46,577 nucleotides of DNA from Bacteroidetes bacterium MED-G13 (GTDB taxonomy: Bacteria; Bacteroidota; Bacteroidia; Flavobacteriales; Flavobacteriaceae), in contig NTKO01000004.1 of assembly GCA_002457735.1 (NCBI GenBank), forward strand, positions 1 through 46,577, read 5' to 3'. Below, in pieces: positions 18,839 to 27,500 of this stretch (position 1 is its first letter; each line of letters starts with the position of its first letter). The translations under genes and the position numbers were made by a program. The notes under the pieces were generated by a model, which saw only the letters and a program-made list of their open reading frames with translations, was not told where the DNA came from and ran no database searches.

Positions 18839-20143
18839 TTATTTTTTTCTTAAATAAATATTCATTGGTACCCCAGTAAATTTAAAATTTTCTCTGATTT
18901 TATTTTCAAGAAATCTTTTATATGGTTCTTTGACGTATTGTGGTAAATTACAAAAGAATACAAATTGTGGATAATTTGTAGGTAACTGAGTAATATATTT
19001 TATTTTAACAAATTTTCCCTTTACAGAAGGCGGTGGAAGATTCTTTATAATTGGCAACAATATATCATTTAAATTTCTTGTTTTAATTTTTATAGATCTT
19101 CTATTGTAAATATCTACTGCAGTTTGTACTGACTTATGAATTCTTTGTTTATTAAGAGCTGATACAAAGAGAATATCAATATCTGTAAAAGGCTCAATTT
19201 CCTCTTTTATTTTTTTTTCAAAAAACTTAGTTGTAAAATTTTCTTTATCTATTAAATCCCATTTATTAGCAATTAATATTATGCCTTTATTATTCCTATG
19301 GCACAACCAAAAGATATTTTTAACTTGAGTATCAAAACCTCGATTCACATCAAATAAAATAATACATACATCAGAATTTTCAATTGCTCTTACACTTCTC
19401 ATTACTGAATAAAATTCTAAATTTTCTTTAACCTTAGTTTTTTTTCTAATTCCAGCTGTATCAATTATCTCAAACTCAAACCCAAAACCCTTGAATTTGG
19501 TGTTTATTGAATCCCTAGTTGTTCCAGCTTTTTCAGTGACAATATTTCTTTTTTCCCCAATAAGGGTATTAATAAATGAAGATTTTCCAGCATTTGGTCT
19601 CCCAACAACTGAAAATTTTGGAATTTGATTATTTTCTTGTGTACTTTTATCTACTAAAATTTTAGAAATATCATCTAAGAGATCACCAGTGCCAAATCCA
19701 CTTGCACTAGAAATTGGATATATTTTCTCGATTCCTAATGAATAAAACTCATTAGCATCATTTATAATCGTTGAATTATCAACTTTATTTACAACTAAAA
19801 AAACTTTCTTTTTTGTCTTTCTGAGTAGCTCTGAAATATCATAGTCCATTGAAGTAATTCCTGATGACACATCAACTAAGAAAATAATTATATCTGCCTC
19901 ATCTATAGCTAACTCAACCTGATTATCTATTTCAGTTTCATAAAAATCATCACTTCCTTTCATGTACCCTCCTGTATCAATAACAGAAAAGTTTTTACCA
20001 TTCCAATCTCCTTTTCCATAATGCCTATCTCTGGTTACACCACTATTTGAATCCACAATTGCATCTCTCTTTTGAACAAACCTGTTAAAAAGAGTTGATT
20101 TGCCAACATTTGGTCTACCAACAATTGCTATTATATTACTCAT
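18839..20143 (-). CDS. der: GTPase Der (EngA), ribosome biogenesis
   Basis: Der is a double-GTPase protein required for 50S assembly. Its first G domain starts at GRPNVGKST (8-16) with DTGG; the second has GRPNAGKSS near residue 182 and DTAGIRKK. A C-terminal KH-like domain of about 90 residues follows (RNLNDILLPIIKNLPPP onward). At 434 residues it is full length. It lies 9 bases downstream of era, so two ribosome-assembly GTPases share a transcript. Confidence 0.97.
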   Translation of the reverse strand: MSNIIAIVGRPNVGKSTLFNRFVQKRDAIVDSNSGVTRDRHYGKGDWNGKNFSVIDTGGYMKGSDDFYETEIDNQVELAIDEADIIIFLVDVSSGITSMDYDISELLRKTKKKVFLVVNKVDNSTIINDANEFYSLGIEKIYPISSASGFGTGDLLDDISKILVDKSTQENNQIPKFSVVGRPNAGKSSFINTLIGEKRNIVTEKAGTTRDSINTKFKGFGFEFEIIDTAGIRKKTKVKENLEFYSVMRSVRAIENSDVCIILFDVNRGFDTQVKNIFWLCHRNNKGIILIANKWDLIDKENFTTKFFEKKIKEEIEPFTDIDILFVSALNKQRIHKSVQTAVDIYNRRSIKIKTRNLNDILLPIIKNLPPPSVKGKFVKIKYITQLPTNYPQFVFFCNLPQYVKEPYKRFLENKIRENFKFTGVPMNIYLRKK

Positions 20144-20152
20144 TTCTAAAAA

Positions 20153-21028
20153 CTATTTATAACCAAATTTTTTCAATTCAATATCACTAGATCTCCAATT
20201 CTTACTTACTTTAACTTTGATTTCTATAAAAATTTTCTTTTTAAAAAAAACCTCTAAATCTTTTCTTGCTTTTGAACCAATTTTTTTAAGTGCAATTCCT
20301 CTATGACCAATTATTATTCCCTTTTGAGATTCTCTTTCTACTATTATATAACATCTCAATTTAATTATACTTGGCTTTTCAATAAATTCTTCTGTTTGTA
20401 CTTCAACAGAATATGGTATTTCTTTATCATAATACATGAAAATTTTTTGCCTTAGTATTTCATTAACGAAAAACCTTTCAGGCTTATCTGTAAATTGATC
20501 TTTAGGGAAATATGGTGGTGATAATGGAACTAAATCAATAAGTCTGTTGAGAACAGATTCAATATTAAAATTTTTCAGAGCAGAAATTGCAAAAACTTCT
20601 GATTTAGGATATAGTTCTTGAATAGTCTGAATTGTTAAATCAACTTCATTTTGAGTTGATAAATCAATCTTGTTTATCAAAATCATAACAGGAACAGTAC
20701 CATCTGTAAACTTTTGATGTAGTTTTTTTTCAATATTAATCTTCTCTCCCATTTCTATAACATAGAGAATGATATCAGCATCTTCAATAGCCTCTTTAAC
20801 AAAATCCATCATTGATTTTTGAAGAGAATATGCTGGTTTTATTATGCCTGGAGTATCAGAGAAAACAAGTTGAAAATTATCCCCATTTACAATTCCTAAA
20901 ATTCTATGACGAGTTGTTTGAACTTTAGAGGTAATAATAGAAAGCTGTTCACCAACTAATTTATTAATTAGCGTAGATTTTCCAACATTAGGATTACCGA
21001 TGATATTTATAAATCCACTCTTGTGCAT
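20153..21028 (-). CDS. era: GTPase Era, 16S rRNA maturation
   Basis: Era binds the 3' end of 16S rRNA during 30S assembly. The GTPase domain has GNPNVGKST at 11-19, TTRHRILGI as the switch I region, DTPGI for G3 and NKID for G4. The C-terminal KH domain includes the GIIIGHRGIALKKIG signature. Length 291 residues is normal. It precedes der on the minus strand; the amt terminator lies just upstream. Confidence 0.97.
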   Translation of the reverse strand: MHKSGFINIIGNPNVGKSTLINKLVGEQLSIITSKVQTTRHRILGIVNGDNFQLVFSDTPGIIKPAYSLQKSMMDFVKEAIEDADIILYVIEMGEKINIEKKLHQKFTDGTVPVMILINKIDLSTQNEVDLTIQTIQELYPKSEVFAISALKNFNIESVLNRLIDLVPLSPPYFPKDQFTDKPERFFVNEILRQKIFMYYDKEIPYSVEVQTEEFIEKPSIIKLRCYIIVERESQKGIIIGHRGIALKKIGSKARKDLEVFFKKKIFIEIKVKVSKNWRSSDIELKKFGYK

Positions 21029-21058
21029 TTGTCAAAGGTAATATTAAAATTAATGTGC

Positions 21059-21090
21059 AAAAATAAAAGGGGCTTCAAAATGAAGCCCCT
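21059..21090 (-). terminator. Rho-independent terminator after amt
   Basis: A 10-bp perfect stem (AGGGGCTTCA at 21068-21077 pairing with TGAAGCCCCT at 21081-21090) has a 3-base loop. On the minus strand it is followed by TTTATTTTT. It is 65 bases past the amt stop and separates amt from era. Confidence 0.9.
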
Positions 21091-21155
21091 AAAAAAACAA
21101 ACTAAAAACTAACTCCGTGAGAAGTTATATCTCGAAATTACTAAGATTTTTTAAA

Positions 21156-22442
21156 CTAGTATGATGCTAATTCGCCGTCAGCAGATTCACCATGCTCAGA
21201 AATATCTAATCCAGCTTTTTCAACCTCCGCACTTACTCTTAATCCAAGTGTTATTTTTAAAACATATAAAACAATTGCAGAAGTTACAGCTGCCCATAGA
21301 CAGTACGCTGATGTTCCTAAAAGTTGAGTCCCAAATACACCTAAACCGTCTGCACCTCCGTTAAAAATTCCAATTGGTGTATCACCATCAACTCCCCAAA
21401 GACCAATAACTAATGTTCCCCAAACACCAGCGGCTCCGTGAGCAGAGAATGCTCCAATTGCATCATCCACTTTTAAAACTTTTTCAACAAACTCAATTGC
21501 AAAAACAACTAGAACACCACCAACTAATCCAGCAAAGAAAGATCCCTCTATGGTCATATTACCACAACCAGCAGTGATGGAAACTAGACCTGCTATACAC
21601 CCGTTTAATGTCTGTGATAAACTAGGTTTTCCTAATCTAATCCAAGAAGCAAATAGAGCTCCAAGAGCACCAGCAGCAGCAGCGATTTGCGTTACAAGAA
21701 CTACCATAGAAGCAGCAGCTGAGTCAGCTCCACCCCATGCTAATTGAGAACCTCCGTTAAATCCAAACCATCCAAGCCAAAGGATAAAAACACCAAGTGC
21801 ACCAAGGAGTAGGTTGCTTCCAGGTATTGGGTTAACTTTTCCGCCGTCAAATTTGCCAATACGTGGCCCTACCATAGCAGCAGCAACTAGTGCTGCGACA
21901 CCGCCAACTGCGTGAACAATAGATGATCCAGCAAAGTCAATGAAACCAAGATCAGCAAGCCATGCTCCATCGCCATACCATTGCCATCCGCCTGAAATTG
22001 GATAAATTATTGCAGTCATAAAAACCGTGAAAATTATATAAGTACTGTATTTAGTTCTTCCAGCAATAGCACCAGAGACAATTGTTGCTGCAGTTGCAGC
22101 AAATACTAATTGAAAAAAGACATCATGAGCTCCAGCACCTTCATTAAACCATACATCGGAACCTAAGGAAATAAAACCCGCAGTTTTGGCTCCATACATT
22201 AGTCCATAACCACAAACTACCCAGGTAATCGTGGCGACACAAATGTCCATAAAATTTTTCATTGCAATATTAACACCGTTTTTAGCACGTGTCATACCAG
22301 CTTCAAGGGCTGTGAAACCAGCTTGCATAAAGAAAACAAGAATTCCAGAAAGAAGAATCCATAGAATTGTAAAATCATTGTTAACCGCTGCCACAATGTC
22401 TTCCTCAGCAGGGATTAACGGTAAAATATCTAAATAATTCAT
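21156..22442 (-). CDS. amt: Ammonium transporter (Amt family)
   Basis: This is an inner-membrane Amt/Mep/Rh channel for ammonium uptake with about 11 membrane helices. Both pore His positions of the family are present in SSIVHAVGG and FSAHGAAGVWG, and the cytoplasmic tail ends in the usual EHGESADGELASY-like sequence that PII proteins contact. I prefer the ATG at 22442, giving MNYLDILPLIP and 428 residues; an in-frame start at 22478 would add 12 residues of poor quality. No glnK gene is adjacent, although amt is often paired with one. A terminator follows. The 182-base upstream gap to thrB is AT-rich; no clean -7/-33 pair was found in it. Confidence 0.93.
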   Translation of the reverse strand: MNYLDILPLIPAEEDIVAAVNNDFTILWILLSGILVFFMQAGFTALEAGMTRAKNGVNIAMKNFMDICVATITWVVCGYGLMYGAKTAGFISLGSDVWFNEGAGAHDVFFQLVFAATAATIVSGAIAGRTKYSTYIIFTVFMTAIIYPISGGWQWYGDGAWLADLGFIDFAGSSIVHAVGGVAALVAAAMVGPRIGKFDGGKVNPIPGSNLLLGALGVFILWLGWFGFNGGSQLAWGGADSAAASMVVLVTQIAAAAGALGALFASWIRLGKPSLSQTLNGCIAGLVSITAGCGNMTIEGSFFAGLVGGVLVVFAIEFVEKVLKVDDAIGAFSAHGAAGVWGTLVIGLWGVDGDTPIGIFNGGADGLGVFGTQLLGTSAYCLWAAVTSAIVLYVLKITLGLRVSAEVEKAGLDISEHGESADGELASY

Positions 22443-22624
22443 AATAAAGTTTTTTGCATTATATTTAAAAGTAAACACTAATTATTGTTTATTTTTTAAA
22501 TGTATTAATTAATTGTGAGTTTTTTATCAACAACTAGCTCATTTCATTGATTTTTATATATATAATAATAATTTGGCTTTAAATTCAGAAGATGACAAAA
22601 AAAGGATTAGAAAAAACATTAAAA

Positions 22625-23545
22625 TTAAATAACCCTCACGCCTTGAGAACCAAAAGCAGACAAGTAAGAGTTGAATTCTATATCCATTTTTACAAACTCT
22701 TTATCAAGCTGTAGTTTTATTTTTTCTGCTAATTTATAATCGCATACAAGACTAAAGATTGATGGACCAGAACCAGAAATTGAACAACATATTGACCCCA
22801 TATTATAAGAAATACTTTTTATCTTTTTAAAATATGAGAAAAAAAATTCTCTTTGATTTTGCAACAAATGATCATTTAAAGAACTCTTCATCAAATCAAT
22901 ATTATTCGTGTGTAATGAATGAACAAAACTAGCAATGTTTGTTAGCTGATAAGAAGCCTTTTTCAATAATACATTTTTAGGCAACTCATTTCTAGATTCA
23001 TGTGTTGATCTAGAAATTAATGGGTGATGTATTACTGCAAATACTTCTTGAGGAGCTGGCAAGTTAATTACATGATATTTTTTAAAATTATCTACTAATA
23101 CAATACCCCCAAATAAAGCTGAAGCAATATTATCTGCTGGCGCAGATTCAGATGAAATTAATTCCCCTTCCATCGCAAATTCAACTAACTGATGTAAAGT
23201 AAATGGTTCTCCTAATAAAAGGTTTGCTGCAAATACAGAACCTGCAGCGGATGCTGCACTGCTTCCTAATCCACTTCCTGGCTTTATATTTTTTTCAATA
23301 CTAATTTCAAAACCTTTCGAGTAATTCAGCCTATCTAAAAATGCCAATAAAGCTACTGTTGCAGTATTTTTTTTAATATCTAAGGGAATATTAAAACCTG
23401 TAGTATTTTTAATAAAAACTCCCTTTTTATTTGTTTTTTTTAATGAGATAATATCCCCAAGCCCATCCACTGCAAAGCCTAAAACATCAAATCCACAACA
23501 AATATTTGAAACACTAGCTGGAGAAAAGACTTTGATTTCATTCAT
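22625..23545 (-). CDS. thrB: Homoserine kinase
   Basis: ThrB phosphorylates homoserine in threonine synthesis. It is a GHMP kinase: VFSPASVSNICCGFDVLGFA at the N-terminus, the ATP loop PGSGLGSSAASAAG near residue 91, and the late motif CSISGSGPSIFSL. Length 306 residues is normal. The neighbours are unusual: thrA and thrC are absent, and thrB sits 24 bases after the SprF/PorP gene, so it may be transcribed from the surface-adhesin unit or from its own promoter. Confidence 0.95.
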   Translation of the reverse strand: MNEIKVFSPASVSNICCGFDVLGFAVDGLGDIISLKKTNKKGVFIKNTTGFNIPLDIKKNTATVALLAFLDRLNYSKGFEISIEKNIKPGSGLGSSAASAAGSVFAANLLLGEPFTLHQLVEFAMEGELISSESAPADNIASALFGGIVLVDNFKKYHVINLPAPQEVFAVIHHPLISRSTHESRNELPKNVLLKKASYQLTNIASFVHSLHTNNIDLMKSSLNDHLLQNQREFFFSYFKKIKSISYNMGSICCSISGSGPSIFSLVCDYKLAEKIKLQLDKEFVKMDIEFNSYLSAFGSQGVRVI

Positions 23546-23569
23546 ATTTAAATAATTATAAATGAAGCT

Positions 23570-24550
23570 TTACTTGTTGTATGTTGGGCAACCAAAACAA
23601 TCTTTGTTATTTAAGAAATCATAGGTAATAGATAACTCTGAGATACCTCCATCACCACCAATATTACTGATATTAAAATCATAAGAATATCCAAACTTAA
23701 AACCTTCCCAAACAAACCCAACTACCGGGTTAATTGAAGTAATAAAATGACTTTCGTAAGAAGTTTGTATAGGGTTTGTTGCTGCCGTTAAAGCAAATGA
23801 AAATCTATCATACATATACTGAAGTCCAAAATCAAATCTGTCGTATTTAGCTTGTTGAATAAAATTCATGATCAAATTAAATCTGTTATCGTCATTATAC
23901 ATCAAAAAAGGCAACTCTAGAGATGCGTGAGCAGAAATAAATAAATCAAGAGGTAAATCGCCTTGAGATACCATTGAAATGTTAGGCTTATTTAAATGTC
24001 TTAAAGTTAAACCAAACCAATGTTGGTCCGAGTAAACTAAAAATGATGCACCAAAGTCAACATACCTAGTATTTTCTTCTAACGCAATTGGGTCATAAGT
24101 GTTCAGGCTGATTATATTTTGATAAATATTAATTTGATCCTCAAAAATAATATTATCAAATCCAAAATCTTTAGTAGCAAATCCAAAGGATACACTTGGT
24201 CTAAAATTCCAATCGTAATTAATTTGAACATCATATGCCCAGTTTACATTTAATTGATTAAGAGAGTATTTTGTAAATGTCTCTTGATGACTTACAAAAC
24301 TAATTCCAATACCACTATTAAGATCTGGATACCAGTCATCAAAAAACATGTATTCAGAGTTAACATTAAAATCAAATCCATTCCATTGTTGATTTTTGTA
24401 TAACAAACCAAATTTTGTAGATCCATTAAACCCTGAAAAAGAAGGATTAATTGTCTCAGGGACCATAAAAGACTGTGTAAATGCAATATCCTGAGAATAT
24501 GTATTCATGTAAAATAAAACTAATGCAATTATAATATTTCTCTTTAACAT
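23570..24550 (-). CDS. sprF: PorP/SprF-family outer-membrane protein
   Basis: This is a 326-residue type IX secretion accessory protein of the PorP/SprF family. A signal peptide (ends near TYSQD) is followed by the family opening DIAFTQSFMVPETINPSFSGF, then an amphipathic beta-rich barrel with repeated aromatic positions such as GLLYKNQQW and FGFATKDFGF. SprF is needed for secretion of the SprB adhesin in Flavobacterium, and related proteins usually sit beside genes for type B sorting-domain proteins. Here it starts 4 bases after the giant adhesin's stop, a direct fit. It may help anchor or export that protein. Confidence 0.9.
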   Translation of the reverse strand: MLKRNIIIALVLFYMNTYSQDIAFTQSFMVPETINPSFSGFNGSTKFGLLYKNQQWNGFDFNVNSEYMFFDDWYPDLNSGIGISFVSHQETFTKYSLNQLNVNWAYDVQINYDWNFRPSVSFGFATKDFGFDNIIFEDQINIYQNIISLNTYDPIALEENTRYVDFGASFLVYSDQHWFGLTLRHLNKPNISMVSQGDLPLDLFISAHASLELPFLMYNDDNRFNLIMNFIQQAKYDRFDFGLQYMYDRFSFALTAATNPIQTSYESHFITSINPVVGFVWEGFKFGYSYDFNISNIGGDGGISELSITYDFLNNKDCFGCPTYNK

Positions 24551-24554
24551 AACT

Positions 24555-27500
24555 TTACCTTAATAAAACAAAAACCCCTTTTAAATTAATTTTCTCGCCA
24601 AAAATCGTAGTACCGTTAACAACAATTAAGTAATTCCCACTTTCAGCTTTTTTACCATTTAGTATTCCGTCCCAACCCTGTAGATCAATACTATTTTCAT
24701 AATATATTAATGATCCAAAAGTGTCATAGACACTCATATTGATGTCATTTACACAATTATAAACAGGTCTGATAGTATCATTAATTCCATCATTATTTGG
24801 ACTGAATGCTGTTGGTAGCATTATACCAAAACCATCTGCTACCTCTATTTCCTGAGAGTATACTTCTATACAACCATAATTATATTGAACTGTAATTGTA
24901 GCCTCAAATTCTCCAACTGTCGTGTACTGATGTGTTACTACATCTCCCGAAACCAGTGGACTGCCGTCTCCAAAGTCCCATGTAATACCTAACACATCAC
25001 CATCTGACGTATTTGTAAATTCAATCTCTTCCAATACACCTAATCCACAATTTAAAGTTCCTATACTCACGTAATCAAATGAAGCTCCATTAACACTTAA
25101 GTCGTCTAAATCAACAATTATTTCGGTATCAACCTCACAACCATATTGATCGGTTACAATCACATTATAAACCCCATTCTGATAAGCTGTCATTTCTGTA
25201 TTATCTCCCAAACTTACAGCTCCAGCGGACCAGTCTATTTCATAAGGAGGTAATCCTCCCGAGATAGAAATATTATTTTGTTGTGTGACCAAACTGGTTT
25301 CGCAAACTGCAAAAGTTTGAGTAGTTAAATTGACAACCAAATCCTGTTGTCTAAAAATATTGAATACATTGGATGTATAAGCACAACCTTCATTGTCAGT
25401 AATTGTTACAAAGTAATCACCTGATGTAACTGCAGTTAAATTTTGGCTAATTGCCCCATTACTCCATAAAAAATTATAAACTCCTGAACCACCTGAAACT
25501 GTAATATCAATGGCTCCACTAAATGGATCATTACAATCAATTGCATCAGTTATATTAAAAGAGGTAATCGATATATCACTTAAAACAGAAATAGTAAAGG
25601 TCTCAGGATTGCCCGCACATGTCACACCACCATTTTCATAAGTTGGAGTAACTTCTATGGTTGCAACTATTGTACTTGTCGTATTGTTTATTGCAGTAAA
25701 TGATGGAATGTCTCCGGTACCACTTGCAGCTAAACCAATAGCTGGATTATCATTCGTCCACGCATAGGTGGTTGTACCATCTATGTTGGTCGTTGTAAAT
25801 AATATGTCATTTGTAAGCTCTCCATTACACAATACCTGATCAACTACAGAATCAACTTGTGCACCAGGATTTACGGTAATAGTGAAAGTCTCAGGATTGC
25901 CAGTGCTGCTAGTTCCACCATTCTCAAAGGTTGGGGTAACCTCTATGGTAGCGACAAATGTACTTGTTGTGTTGTTTATTGCGGTAAATGATGGAATGTC
26001 TCCGGTACCACTTGCAGCTAAGCCAATAGCTGGATTATCATTCGTCCACGCATAAGTAGTTGTGCCACCCGTATTTAAAGTGGAGAAATTAATATCTTCA
26101 ATCTCCTCTCCAGCACAAATAATACTGTTTTGAATTAATTCAACCTGTGGTACAGGATTTACTGTAATAGTGAAAGTCTCAGGATTACCAGTGTTACTAA
26201 CTCCGCCATTTTCAAAAGTTGGATTAACAGTAACTGTTGTCACTATTGGACTATTTCCCGTATTGGTTGCAATAAATTCGATATTGCCAGAGCCAGAGCT
26301 TTCCATTCCTGTAGAGGGATCTGTACTGGTCCATTCATAAGTATTTTCACCCCCAGAATTTGAACTAGAAAAAGGAATTTGGACTAAATCCCCATCATTG
26401 TATACAAGATCATCAATTTCATTAACTTGTGCATCTGGGTTGATCGTAATATTAAAATTAATTGGCTCTCCTGAACAGCTCAAACCATTTTCCTCAAAAC
26501 TCGGGATTACTTCAATTGTAGCAGATATAGGAATATCTCCATCGTTCACAGCAGCAAACTCAGAAATATTTTCATTACCGCTATTAGCTATACCTATATC
26601 AGTACTATCATTCGTCCACTGATAGGTTGTGGTTCCCCCAGTATTTATTGTAGTAAATTCAACTGGTCCAATTAATTCACCATTTGACACCACAATATTT
26701 TCAATATTATTGATCTGAGCCGTTGGATTTACGGATATACTGAAATTGATCGGATCCCCTTGATTTGAATTCCCTCCATTTGTAAAAGTAGGTGTTACAG
26801 TTATATTCGCTGTGATTGGCTGCTCTGAATTATTGGTAGCTAAAAAATCTAAATTTCCAGTACCCTCTGCAACCAGACCAATTTCAATATTATCATTAGT
26901 CCAAGAATATGTCATTGTTCCACCTGTTATGTTTGTGGAAAACTCAATTGAAAGATTTTCTTCATTACAAATGACCTGATCATCTACAGGATTTACCTGA
27001 GCTAGTGGGTTTACCGTCACAACGTAATTTGTTGGTAGTCCTTCACAATCAAATCCAACATCTCCTGTAGCAATTGCGGTATAAGTTACAGTTTGTGGCT
27101 CTGTAGTTGTGTTTAATAAAGTTTCGGGAGGGATTACATCAGTTTCAGACGTTGTAGATAAACCAGTAATTCCGTCCTCTGCTAATGCAGTCCAGGCAAA
27201 TGTCACACCATCCGTTGAACTTGATAAAGTAACAGGAACAGTTGAATTTCCACTTGTGATGAACTGATCATCCTCAGAGAATTCTACTTGAGGTGAAGGG
27301 TTAACGGTAATTGAGTATGTCTCTGATTCACCTTCACAACTTACATCATTGAATGTGTATATAGATGTCACAGTTATGTTTGCTGTAATCGGGGCTGTAG
27401 TAGAATTTGTAGTAGTAAAACTTGGGATATTTCCAGTTCCACTAGCGTCTAAACCAATATCAGTATTATCATTTGTCCATGTGTAAGAAATTTCTCCCGA

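Noticed and set aside
22443-22624. Possible promoter TACATTTA for amt.
   Set aside because: The box departs from the consensus G and no -33 TTG occurs at 19 bases, so it is too weak to annotate.
22593-22712. Small plus-strand ORF beginning ATGACAAAAAAAGG upstream of amt.
   Set aside because: Most of it is antisense to the 3' end of thrB, it shows no recognisable protein features, and no promoter is seen.
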